DNA from: Rhamnusium bicolor
Lineage: Eukaryota > Arthropoda > Insecta > Coleoptera > Cerambycidae
Assembly: GCA_029963845.1 (NCBI GenBank)
Contig: JANEYF010001218.1
Span: forward strand, 166,501-230,500
DNA length: 64,000 bases
Reading direction: 5' to 3'
Under the pieces are notes generated by a model, which worked only from the letters and a program-made list of their open reading frames with translations, was not told where the DNA came from and did not search any database. The position numbers were made by a program, and so were the translations under genes. Positions 50,714 to 61,781 of this stretch are shown here, one piece after another; the first letter of the stretch is position 1, and the number at the start of each line of letters is the position of its first letter.

Positions 50714-51218
50714 ATGGCGTGTAACATTTCGTGGACCAAATTAGATAACCTTCATTTTAAACAGGTTCTGCAAAATTGTGCTGATGGAAAGTACAATAAC
50801 GTTACTGTGCATGTGGAATCCACCATATTAAGGAAAAATTACATATCGCCGGTGTGCAACGAAATTAAAGCAGATGCAAGTGGTCAAAACATCGCAAAAA
50901 TGTGTTGGTTGAGGAGATGGATGAGACAGTGGCAATGCCAACCCGCTTAATATCAACAAAGGTGTTAAAACCCACAAATGCAAAAACGATATGTGTATGA
51001 ATGAGGATAGCAGTCGGGGCGAGAACTATGAAAATAATAAAGGACGTGTCTTGCTGTTTGTAACGGATGCCACTTCACATGAAGGCGTCTGGACAGCGTT
51101 TAAAATACGCCTATTTCAATCTGGTCATCTGGTACATGTGGCATGTTTATTATTTCTGTGCATTTGTTTACATCGGTATCCTATCTGCCTTCTGATATTG
51201 ACGTCATGTAATATTTAA
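50714..51218 (+). pseudogene. hAT transposase relic (CGG-binding-protein type)
   Basis: One frame reads ISWTKLDNLHFKQVLQ and later ESTILRKNYISPVCNEI, matching the N-terminal P-x-x-K-L-x-N-x-x-F...STLRKNY segment of CGBP1-like hAT proteins. After a frame change, RVLLFVTDATSHEGVWTAFK and SGHLVHVACL correspond to the L-x-V-T-D-A...HVTCLAH region around the second catalytic Asp. Most of the protein between and after these parts is missing. Confidence 0.6.
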
Positions 51219-51387
51219 ATCCGGATTCTACAATGACTAATGACTAAAGTTCCTATCTACATGGTTCATGAACAGGGAGCGGAATGTTTGCCAGTTACTT
51301 ATATTACATACACCTATCCCGGCTTTCCGTCCACAATACTGATTCCCGAGCTGGTGCATATTATAGTTACTTTCTATCAAGTAACTA

Positions 51388-52033
51388 CAGTGTATATATT
51401 ACTTGTATATAAATAAACACATACGTATCAATTACTTTAATTATATGAAGGCTCCTACATAACTTATATAACTGCCGGTTTTGAAAAATGGGCAAAATGG
51501 CATATATTTCCACTCTCTTCTCATGAAATAAGACGCAAATTATACTTCTTGCCTCTCTTGGAAAATGTATATAAGCTTTTAAGATAAGAGAATTTGCCAA
51601 AACGCTGGAATATCTTAAATTCAAAAATTTCTTACTTAAATCCTAAAACTGAGTTTTTAATAAAACTTACGGTAAAAACAGATTTAGTTAGTTTATTAAA
51701 GTTAATTAATGAGTTGTTCAAAGTGAACACCTTCTTCTTCTTGACAGTAACCCAGTCTAAAGTAAAATTCTTTTTCGAGGTTTTCGAATATCTATGGAGT
51801 AACAGCCGTTATTTCAGCCATTATTCTGTCTTTTAACTCTTGCAAGTTTACAGGTTTTGTTTGCTAAACCTTGTTTTCTAGGTGGCCCCACAAAAAGAAA
51901 TCCAGTGGAGTCAGGTCAGGGGACCTTGTGGGTCCATTCTAATGCACCTCTTCTGCCTATCCATTTATTCGGAAATATTCTATTTAAATGATTAATTAAA
52001 AAAATTGAACACCACAGGTAATATAACACCCTG
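51388..52033 (-). mobile_element. Internally deleted mariner, 646 bp
   Basis: TA-flanked ends CAGTGTATATATTAC and, inverted, CAGGGTGTTATATTACC. On the minus strand WIGRRGALEWTH, then SPDLTPLDFFLWGHLENKV and NLQELKDRIMAEITAVTP...GVHFEQLIN are the C-terminal part of a mariner transposase with one frameshift. The N-terminal two thirds have been deleted. Confidence 0.75.
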
Positions 52034-52061
52034 TATCTATGAAGGTATTTCAAGATACCTT

Positions 52062-52232
52062 ATGCAGGAGAGGGTTACACATTTAGAGACAATGGACACA
52101 CACCCAATGTCCGAGTATGCCAGGAATAATTTCTAGTTTAGAAAAAATCATAGTTCCTTGACCGGGGATCGAACCCCGGACTCCAGGTTGAGAGGCAAGT
52201 GTCCTTACCACTCGTCCACGAAACCACATAAA
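52062..52232 (-). mobile_element. tRNA-derived SINE
   Basis: On the minus strand GTTTCGTGGACGAGTGGTAA (A-box) is followed by GGGGTTCGATCCCC (B-box) at the spacing of a tRNA gene. The anticodon arm does not pair, so it is not a functional tRNA. The tail CCTGGCATACTCGG plus ATTGGGTGTGTGTCC resembles the body of the SINE at 21935. Confidence 0.75.
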
Positions 52233-52967
52233 AATATTCATCATATTTGATTTTAAACCTTTAAAACGCGGACATGGATTAACCGAATTCAAAAAAATTT
52301 AAAACCAGTGTATAGAGAAATAAAATACCTTTCAAACAAGGTGTACCTCAAACCCTTGTGCCATTTAAAATTTTCAAAGGAGATGATCTGTAAGAGGGTA
52401 AGAAATTGTTAGCAAAAATTGGCGTTTTAAAAACAAAAATCAATCTATCAGAGGATTTTTACAAAAAATTTCTGATTTCAACATACAGAATTATTCCATC
52501 ATAAGTTTCCACACTGTATTTATAATTATTTAGCAAACTTCCGTCAAAAATCTCTCAGGCTAGTAAAAGGTTTCCCACTTCAATTTTTATTTCTTGAAAG
52601 ACGTTTACAGGCATAGTAAACGAACCGTTGCACAGTGAGGCTTTTTCACGAAAATGTGGCATACACTCCGTTATCATTATATCTTAATTGATTAAGTAAA
52701 TTAAGTTCTAATAGTACCTAAAATAATAAAATGTCCAGAAAAAACTAATATCAAATAAAAATTTCCTTATTTCTTTAATTATTGATATTTTAAAAATTAC
52801 AAGCTGTTGCCTATATAATTTTTATTTCAATGTCACTTAACATTAATTAAAAACTAAAATATACGGGGTAAGCAAATGGTATGTTTTTCTTGACCGTATA
52901 TATTTTCATTTAATTTAATTTTAACTTATTTAACATCATTAACTTAATACGTTAACAAAAGTAAATA

Positions 52968-54850
52968 CAGGGGTCCACCAAAAGTAGGCACCCTGAATAA
53001 CTTTGGAGATAAAAATTTTTTGAAAAATTGGTGAAACACGTCGACCTTGTTTCAGGGACATATTTTAATGTTATACTTGCATACCTATCATCATCCCTCT
53101 ACCTACACGGCCACCCCTCAAAAAATTCAAATGGCACGACGTCGAGTGATACATCCTGAAAGGTATTTCAATTCCCTACATAACTCTGTATTTTTTTAAA
53201 CTTTTATCGACTCGTTCTTAAGGAAAATAATTTTATTTTTATGATTACACACAATCGAAATCGTTTAAAAAATCTAAAATACACGGCACTGGGTATTGGA
53301 ATTTAAAAAAAAACTACATTTTTTAGTGCTCTCAAATCAACACAAGTTTTTTCGACAAAAAACACTTTCCTTGTCAGTTTAGTTTTTAGAATAATAAAAG
53401 ACTCATAAGTATTTGATAGCCCTTGAACATTAATTTGTTCACAACCAATTTTAAATCGAGACACATTTTACCAGAGTGAGTTCTCAAAATGTTTATACCC
53501 TTCAGGAGAGAATAGAAATTGTCAGCATTTATTTTAAAAACGATAATTGTGCTAGAGCTACGGAGCGCATATTCAATGATATCACGCAGATAGAAGGGTT
53601 GGTTCTCAGTATGTTTTACAATTATTGACAACATTTATGGAAACAGGTTCTGTAAGAAACAAAAAGCATGAACCTCAGCGACCAATTAGGAATGAAGCAG
53701 TCGAAGTGGCAGTTCTGGGACATTTGCAGATGGATAATACTCAATCGATCAGGAAAGTAACTGAGGCTTCCGGTGTATCACGAAGCAGTGTTCATCGAAT
53801 TGTAAAGGCCCACAAATTTCATCCACATAAATTTAAATTGGTACACGAATTAAACGAAGATGATCCCGATTGTCGACTTGAATTTTGTGAGATTTTTAGT
53901 GAACAATTAAACGGTAATACCAATCTACTGTACAATACGTGTTTTTCTGATGAATCGACGTGTTTTTCTGATGAATCGACATTTCAGTTAAATGGGGAGG
54001 TAAACAGGTACAATTGTAGGTATTGGAGTGATACCAATCCACATTTGTTCATGGAAACTCATACTCAAGGGCCTCAGAAGTTAAATGTTTGGGCTGGCAT
54101 CTTAGGGGATCACATTGTCGGGCCGTTTTTTATCCTAACAATTTAAATGGCGAAAGGTACCTCGATCTGTTAGAAAATAACATCGACCCAATGATTACCC
54201 AAATCCTCGTAGAAGACGATAATATTTTAGAGGGCGAACTGTTTTTTCAACAGGATGGGGCACCGCCACATTTTGCTTTTAGCAGTCCGGCAATTTTTGA
54301 ATAATCGGTTTCCTGAGCGATGGATTGGAAGAAGAGGTCCTGTGGAATGGCCCGAAGATATTTGCAACAAAACCAGCATCTCTGGAAGAGTTACATGAAA
54401 GAATTGTTCAGAATGCCGTTTATTGACTCCAGATGTGTTTAGAAATGTTCGTACAGAATTTCAAAACAGACTATACTACGTATGGAAGTCGGTGGAGGTC
54501 ATTTTGAACAATACATACGATAATTTAAACTGCTTCTTTTATTTTTATTTCCCGAACCTAAAATAATGAAACAATTATTTCTCAGGAACGAATCGATAAA
54601 AGTTTAAAAAAAATACACAGTTACGTAGAAAATTGAAAGACCATTCAAAGATGTATCACTCGACCCCCTTTGCCATTTAAATTTTTTTGAGGGAGTGGAC
54701 CGTGTAGGTAGAGGGATGATGATAGGTATACAAGTATTACATTAAAATATGTCCCCCTTGGAAACAAGGTCGACGTGTTTCACCAATTTTTCAAGAAAAT
54801 TTTATCTCCAAAGTTATTCAGGGTGCCTACTTTTGGTTGGGAGCACCCTG
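52968..54850 (+). mobile_element. Mariner element with ~260-bp TIRs
   Basis: Flanked by TA at 52966-52967 and 54851-54852. The arms share AAAGTAGGCACCCTGAATAA, CTTTGGAGATAAAA, TTGGTGAAACACGTCGACCT and ATCATCATCCCTCTACCTAC. A decayed transposase gene lies inside. Confidence 0.85.
53485..54530 (+). pseudogene. Mariner transposase, third catalytic motif deleted
   Basis: YTLQERIEIVSIYFKNDNCA starts the helix-turn-helix domain. The frame METGSVRNKKHEPQRP then carries TEASGVSRSSVHRIVKAHK and the first catalytic Asp in CFSDEST, which is tandemly duplicated (CFSDESTCFSDEST). FFQQDGAPPHF holds the second Asp. After WIGRRGPVEWP the sequence jumps to NKTSISGRV-like C-terminal residues, so the S-P-D-L-T-P-L-D-F block with the third Asp is gone. 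Several frameshifts are also present. Confidence 0.8.
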
Positions 54851-55089
54851 TATTATTAACAAAGACACACAAGAAACATATGCACTTAAGTGAAATAATA
54901 ACACGTTTAATACACAAGCAGTATACTATTTATAGATATAATTAGTTATGTATCATAAAACAGTAGGTTTGTGCTATTATTTATAAATGCAAAAATTAAG
55001 AAACACATTATTATGATAATAGGTACAATTTATGGACTTATTCCTAATAATTGTTACCTAGAAGGTAACAAAAAGGATGATAATGATTG

Positions 55090-56290
55090 TGATACATTCA
55101 CAATCATTACATGTTTACATATAATACAAGTTTTAACTTTCTTGCATTATAGATCTGTCTGATTCTTCTAGGAACAATGGTATAAAATTTAAGTGCCAAA
55201 TATGTTACAATTCTTTGATTAATGTTTTTATTACTAGGAGGAAATTTAAGGAGCTCTAATGAATTGCTTCTTATTTAATATTTATTTGCAGCATAGTTTT
55301 TTAATCCATCATTTTAAAAAGTATATGTACAAACAGACATTAAGAATATATATGAAACGAATGTCACTTATGTCATCAGAATATAGTAGTCTAGTGGGGT
55401 ACAGTTTATTCCTGTTAAAGATTATATTCAAAATATAGTTTTGAATAACATTTAATTTTTTTACTATATTTCAATACTGACCCCCAAACTAAAATACCAC
55501 AACGAAAAAGTGACTCAGTAAGAGCCTTGTAAACCAAAATCAAAAATTTTTTACTTAATACTGGTCCTAATAGAATTTGTATATCAGTTTTCTTACTTTA
55601 ATTGTCAAGTGATCAATATTAACATTTTTATCAATAATTATGGCCAAGTATTTTATATAGTTTACTCTTCTTGTATGTCATCATTTAGATTTGTAATAAT
55701 AAGAATCAATTTTATGAAAGCCAGATAGATTTACATTGGTAACAAACTTTATGTTATCCACATTTAAATAAAGTTGATACATATCTAACCAGTTTTATAT
55801 TTGAAATAAGCTATTTTGTACTATTTCTCTTGTATCCTATGTATTAGCATTAATTAATCCACTGTATCATCAGCACGATATTACTGAAAAAGCATTTATA
55901 TTAAATTGTAACATGGAGTTTATATAGACAATAAAGAGAGTAGGCACTAACAATGTGCCTTGTGGTACACCTATTCTCACCTACCTTGAGTCACTTATAT
56001 TGTTGTTCACATATTGTTGTCGATTTATAAAATAACTTTTGACAACGTCTAACACGATCCCAGGAATACCATAATGATTTAATACATTTAGGAATATTTC
56101 ATGGTTTACCATGTCAAACACTTTAGTTAAATCAAGAAAGAGTGCAATACATTTTATACTCAAATCTAAGTTGTTAAGTGATTTCTTTAACCTCATGCAT
56201 TGCATCCGATGTGCTTTTGCCTTCCAAGGAACCAAACTGATCGTTATGAAGCATGTTATTTATCTTTAAAAATTTAATCAGTCATTGTTT
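55090..56290 (-). pseudogene. Non-LTR retrotransposon RT relic
   Basis: The minus strand reads CIALFLDLTKVFDMVNHEIF, LNHYGIPGIVLDVVKSYF and, further on, LYLNVDNIKF, LVYKALTESLFRCGILVWGS and, near the end, LELLKFPPSNKN with IVTYLALKFYTIVPRRIRQI. These are the D-L-x-K-A-F-D block and the C-terminal region of a CR1/L2-like reverse transcriptase, with many stops. The family differs from the LINE at 37050-38112. Confidence 0.7.
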
Positions 56291-56550
56291 TAATTCTTTT
56301 AATTTTTTTTAATTTTGGCAAAATTGTTAATTAAACTAACAGGTCTATAATTGGATATAATATATAATATATAATAAAAATTTTAGGATGGTGATACATT
56401 TTGCCGGGGTGTGTGATTTTTAAAGAAATAAGTAATTGTGAAGTCTTTTTCGGAAAACGAGAGAGTCATGTAAATTGATCATCCTGTACATTTTTTTCTT
56501 CTTTTTTGGCTTTAATATTTCTATTTTACTAACTCACCCCCGTCTATTTA

Positions 56551-57622
56551 TAGACCAGTCAAATTAAGCAAAAATCAGGCATATTTTCACGATAATTTCC
56601 AACCATTCCCGACCAACACCATTCGAATCAGTTTTTTTTTTTGAATTCTCATGGTCATTTTTGCCGTAAGTCATATGAGCAAGAATTTAATTTATAAACA
56701 ATTAAAGTTGTGAAAATGATGAAAATCGATGTTTCTAAATAAACTTCAAACGCTGCGAAAACGACAACAGATAGAGAAAAATTGTAAGGTAAAAAATTCA
56801 GAACATTTTTTATAGAGCGTTAAATTCCCTACAAAAAAGTCCACGACGGCATATCTCTACGATGAATAGTTAAGGCGTTACAATGAGTTACTGCGTATAG
56901 TTAACTTTAAAATGTGTCCATGTATATTTGTACAATGGGCCCGTTGTACCCAGAAGGGGAAGGTAGTCTAGTTTGGAACACCTGCTTCTCAAGAATGTTA
57001 GGAGCGTATATGTAGATACCCTCGGGCACAGGGCACTATAGTACTTGGTATTATAACTTAATAATAATTTTCCAGGTCTTTGAGTATGCATAAAAGTATA
57101 TAATAATTATATCTAGACCAAAAAAAGTGATAAATACATTTGCTAACGTTGTAAAAATAAGAAAATTATGAAAGATTTACAGCAAGTCTACTTTAAAATG
57201 TTCTGCGCAGGCGGCCATCACGCGGCGTACGAGTCTGTTGATCGCGCATGCACTTTACTTGTACAGCTAACTGATATACAGCAGAAAAATAATAAATATT
57301 TAACTCATTGTAACGCCTTAACTATTCATCGTAGAGATATGCCGTCGCGGACTTTTTTGAAGGGAATTTAATGCTCTATAAAAAATGTTCTGAGCAATTT
57401 TTCTCTATCTGTTGCCGTTGTCGCAGCGTTTGAAGTTGAATATTCAGAAACATCGATTTCCATCATTTTCACAACTTTAATTGTTTATAAATTAAATTCT
57501 TGCTCATATAACGTACGGCAAAAAATTGACCATGAGAATTCAAAAAACTTACTGAATCGAATGGTATTGGTCGAGAATGGTTGGAAATTATCGTTTTGAA
57601 AAACCCTTAATTTGACTGGTCT
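56551..57622. mobile_element. TIR element with ~345-bp arms
   Basis: TAGACCAGTCAAATTAAG at the left and its inverse at the right begin arms that stay similar through AAATTGACCATGAGAATTC, GAAAATGATGAAAATCGATG and AACTCATTGTAACGCC. About 270 bp of interior has no gene. The two ORFs at 56888-57091 and 57168-57371 are inside the arms and interior and look like chance frames. Confidence 0.75.
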
Positions 57623-58044
57623 ATTATTTTAATTTATTTACAGATTATTGCAGATACTCCTATAAGGAATATAAAAAAGCGCCATAAAATCACGGACAAA
57701 GGTGCCGCCAGCGATGATTTTATAGCGCTTTTGTTTCTTATACCTCTGCAATGAACCATAATTCAAATGTATAATTTTTTACCTTACAATGAGCAGTATA
57801 AGGTATTGTATATTTATTATTTATATTTAAAATTTTTATTGGTGTAATCAGATGATTTATATTAGTATTACACAGTGATAATCCATCATTACAGCATAAA
57901 TTCAGAGTAATTTGGCTTATTATTATCACACATATCTTTATAGGAATTGTACGCAAACCAAGGGCGCCAAGGAGGGGGAGGAGGGGTAATCGTGATAATT
58001 GTGTTTTTAGTTTTATAACTTCAATATGAAAATACTGGTTAATT

Positions 58045-60339
58045 CAGTGGCGGCTGCTCCAAGGAGGCTCAGGGCTCGAGCTTCCCAAGTTACTATTAGG
58101 AAAATGTAACAGTAATTAAATTAATAATATTAATTTTTTCCAGTTTTTTATATTTAATGTTTTTTTTAACATTGTTATTACCCGTTTGTGACCGCTATGT
58201 GTACAATAATGTCGCATAATTAACTGACCGTCAACTTATAACTCTAATCAGAGAGTGTGGGGCAGACTCAGCTCATATGAGTCATTCCTCGCATAAGGAA
58301 ATATATGAAGAAAACGAACCGAGCGAGGAAACTGCCGATCGCGGAGTACGGTTTTTACAACGCGACAGAAGGCTCAAGTTATCAGAGCCGCAGTGCGCTT
58401 TTAATGTTTATGTAGTGTAGTAGTGCTTATATCGTTTCGTTCTCGATATTTATTTATGGTTTCACTGTTTTGAGTGTTTTTGTGTTATTTTAAGTTGGTT
58501 GATGCCAAAATGACTGTACTTTCACATGGCATTTTTTCTAAGTAAATTTACAAAAAATGTTCGTGGATTTGTGGATGTGATAAGGTAAATGCTCTGTTTG
58601 GTTTTCCATGTGTTCTATTTTATTCCGATTCTGTCGGAATGGACAAGATATGGTGGTAACAGGATTTAAAGATCTAAAAACTTTTAAATCAGAACATAAA
58701 AATGCACGAAATTTCGGCATATCATATAAAGTGCAGTACTATTTCAGTAATATTTCAGTTCAGTTAGATTCAGTTTATAGACAAAATATTATAAAACACA
58801 ACGAGCAGATGACTTAAAGAAAATATTTCACAAAATCTTTCCACATGTAGATATATTATTTAATCAATTTCAAGCCAGAAATACAGACAGTAATGACAGT
58901 ATTAAAAAAAAAGTTGAAGAGTTTGAAAAAATTATATCATCTATTAAAAATTCAACTGATGACATAGAAAAAGAAATTACTAATATTGAGAATGATAATA
59001 AACGGAGAAAAATTAATCCTTAGATAAGAAATTCCGTAATTGCCAAGAAAGTGTGTGATACAATAAGTTTTCAGATGAAAGAAAGATTGTCATACAGAGG
59101 TCATTTAGAAGTCGCATCTTGAGTGAATGTAGACAATTATTTTATTAATCAAGGAAATTTCCGATGTCAACTTTCAAATCAGTTGTTGAATCTTATCCAA
59201 TGTTACAACAAGACAAATTAAGGACTGAATTGGAAGTCATTTATTCAAAGCGCTTGCCGCTCTTGCACGCATTCAGTAAATGTATACACATCGAACATTG
59301 TTAAAAGCAGTACTACACAACCGAATAGTGTGGCATCCCGTAAAACCGGAGCTATTGAAACGTATAACTTAAGAGGGCTAATTGAACGAGTGTTTGTAAG
59401 GTAATTTTTCAAAATTTATTTCTTCCATACGGTTTGGTCAAATTACACCAAATTTGGAGGATCAGTAGTTGAAAGTATACTAGAGGGTACATGTATATCT
59501 ATTTTAATTAATTTTCACTTTATGTAGGGAAAATTTATCCTGTATATATAAGTGAAATTTGGACGTGATTAGCTCCTGAATTATGATATCAATCGGTAAA
59601 ATTCGAGGTAAAATTCATACATATCGTCTAGAATGAATCTTCATAATTATTGCTCAGCAAGTTTCAAACTTTTATTCCGTACTATTTGGTTAAAAAAGAA
59701 TTTTCTAAATAAGTATCTTTGACACTACAAATGGAGCAAGGAAGTGTTACCTCTATCGGGAATCGCACCTCAATGAGTCGGTGAATAAAACGTCCAGTGA
59801 AGGTATAGTCAAGAGCAAAACTATTCAGCGGCGCATGTATAAAAACTTTCTAGAGAGTGACACAGCTATCCTAAGCTTTTTCCTGACTAGGCCCCTTAAC
59901 AGCGGACTCACTGATTGCAATTTTTATTTGCAAAACAACTGAAATTATTGTTTTGTTAGGAAATCATTAAAATTTAAAATAGAAGATTGAGATATTTTTC
60001 TTCGTCCAAGACTCAATATTAAAGAATGCAATTTTGAAATTATAAAAAAAAACAAAAAAATTGGAAACATGTTTTTGATACAATGTAACTTTTCGCATTA
60101 TCCCTCATTCGTCAAATTGTATTTAAAATTTTTTGATACGAAGACAACAAATGAATTTTTAAGTAACCCAAAGCATACGTAGTAATAAGATTACATGTAT
60201 TTTTGGATACGCTCGAAAATACCGAAGATATTAACGTGTTTCCATTGTAAATGGAATACATTATAATTTTTTTCAATTTATCCAGTGGCGTATTATTTTT
60301 TCTGGGGTACAAATTAAAATACCGAATAATCCGCCACTG
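58045..60339 (+). mobile_element. hAT element with CAGTGGCGG ends
   Basis: CAGTGGCGGCTGCTCC at the left and CCGCCACTG at the right are short inverted ends, with a hAT transposase relic on the plus strand between them. No matching 8-bp flanks were seen. A small foldback at 60286-60339 (CAGTGGCGTATTATT and AATAATCCGCCACTG) complicates the right boundary. Confidence 0.55.
58564..59400 (+). pseudogene. ZMYM/52-kDa-repressor-type hAT transposase relic
   Basis: WICGCDKVNALFGFPCVLFY is the N-terminal zinc-finger-like block (one Cys replaced by Gly). After frame changes come LDSVYRQNIIKHNEQM, KINPIRNSV-like residues around 59020, CDTISFQMKERLSYRGHLEV, and NFPMSTFKSVVESYP with DKLRTELEVIYSK. These match hAT transposases related to ZMYM1 and the 52-kDa repressor proteins. 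Multiple stops and frameshifts make it inactive. Confidence 0.6.
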
Positions 60340-60394
60340 TATGTATAAATTAGTGAAGCAACATTTTTTTGGAAAACGTTACTTGTTATTATTA

Positions 60395-60399
<5 letters not shown>

Positions 60400-60457
<58 letters not shown>
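60400..60457. repeat. AT microsatellite abutting a mariner end
   Basis: Twenty-nine AT repeats run directly into CAGGGTGAGTCTTAAGTG at 60458, a mariner-type end. A matching partner end was not found. Confidence 0.85.
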
Positions 60458-60460
<3 letters not shown>

Positions 60461-60474
60461 GGTGAGTCTTAAGT

Positions 60475-61780
60475 GCGTAGTTATATTTAAACCACCGATT
60501 CTTGACATCTGTAGAAACCCACTGACACATTTTTTTTCTCTTAATTCCCACGTAAAATTGAGTTATCGACTTTCAAAAAAATAAGATGAAATTGTTTTGG
60601 AACTGCTGATTACTAGAAACATTCCTCATTTTATCTGAAATATTGCATTGACCTTTAGCAGTGTTGCCGCATTTCATATACAATTTACCACCTAGCAGTA
60701 AGTTCGTTCCGGGACATAATTTTGAATGAAATAGGTAATTACCTACTTATGCGATTAAGTGCTCCATTTGAAATAATTTTTAAACATTTTAAAATACCTT
60801 TTAATATAAGAAATGTACAAGTTTGTCTTTTTCTTGCATCAATTAAACTTTCTTTCAAGTGTTTCGTAAACTAAAACCAAATTTTCCGATAAACAGTAAA
60901 CATAAAATGCTACTGACAATTTTGATTTCGTTTTTTCAAAATTAATAAAAGAATTATTATTTTTTAACAAGTAGTAGTTACTTACCCTGCGATTATAATA
61001 ATTTGAAGTAATCCTGTAATTTATTAATAAATAAATCGTATTCTAGCAGTCATATGTTCGGCTGGTTCATTGACCTGATATGTAGGTCAATGGGCGAGTT
61101 ACACTAACCTATCTTTTAGGTACATTACATTACCAACCAATTTATGATTCAAATTACAGACATCAAGCATATTCCTATGAATTAAGATGGAAAATCTAGT
61201 TCACATCAGTAACTAAAAGTCACTAAATAAAAACAACTACGTAACTTTATTTGTAAACAAAATCCAAGCTTTGACGAGAACTATTCTAATAACAAAAAAG
61301 CACTTTTAGGTACTGTTAAAATATCGCAAAACTGAAATAAAAAAAAAGCACAAAGAGAACAACACGCACTTAAATCGAAACTAAACTTATTCTCGATTTA
61401 CCTAATACTTAATGTCAATGACGCTAAAGACGTTTACGTAAATTCACTCTGAACGATTTCCAATTATTATTTTCTCTATTGCTATAAGAATAACAAAGAC
61501 AGCGAGAGTGAGTTGGCCTCTCCAGGTATATTTTCGTAAACCGCTATGACCGGATACAGAAACAATTTGCTTGTTTACATATCAACATAGATTTATGAAA
61601 GGGGGAGATAGAACATAATTCACGGCGCACGCTGCCAATTCTCCCACTGCTGGCACCCACCAATCACAGGCAGTGTGTCGGTATCTTCGACAGTTCGATC
61701 GCATCCATATTGTTTTTCGATGTTCGTTGTGGAAGTGAGGTTTTGATTCAGTGACTATTTTTGTGATTATATAGTGAAAA
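60475..61780. other. Intron stretch upstream of the THAP locus
   Basis: No gene is supported. The last ~170 bp before the THAP start codon are GC-richer (CACGGCGCACGCTGCC, GACAGTTCGATCGCATCC) and may hold the element's promoter and 5' untranslated region; no TATA box was identified with confidence. Confidence 0.4.
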
Positions 61781-61781
61781 A

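Larger units (their letters stand above)
49577..52516. mobile_element. Old mariner-type element with nested insertions
   Basis: The block 49585-49870 (TAAATTCTGTAT, AAAAATCCTC, GTTTTTAAAACG, TTTGAAAGGTA, CTATACACTG) recurs inverted at 52245-52516. The right end reads CCACACTG followed by TA, i.e. inverted CAGTGTGG. Between the arms lie a hAT relic, a deleted mariner and a SINE. The left end is not sharply defined. Confidence 0.55.

Noticed and set aside
52155..52230. Functional tRNA gene on the minus strand
   Set aside because: The acceptor arm nearly pairs, but the anticodon arm does not and the SINE body is attached.
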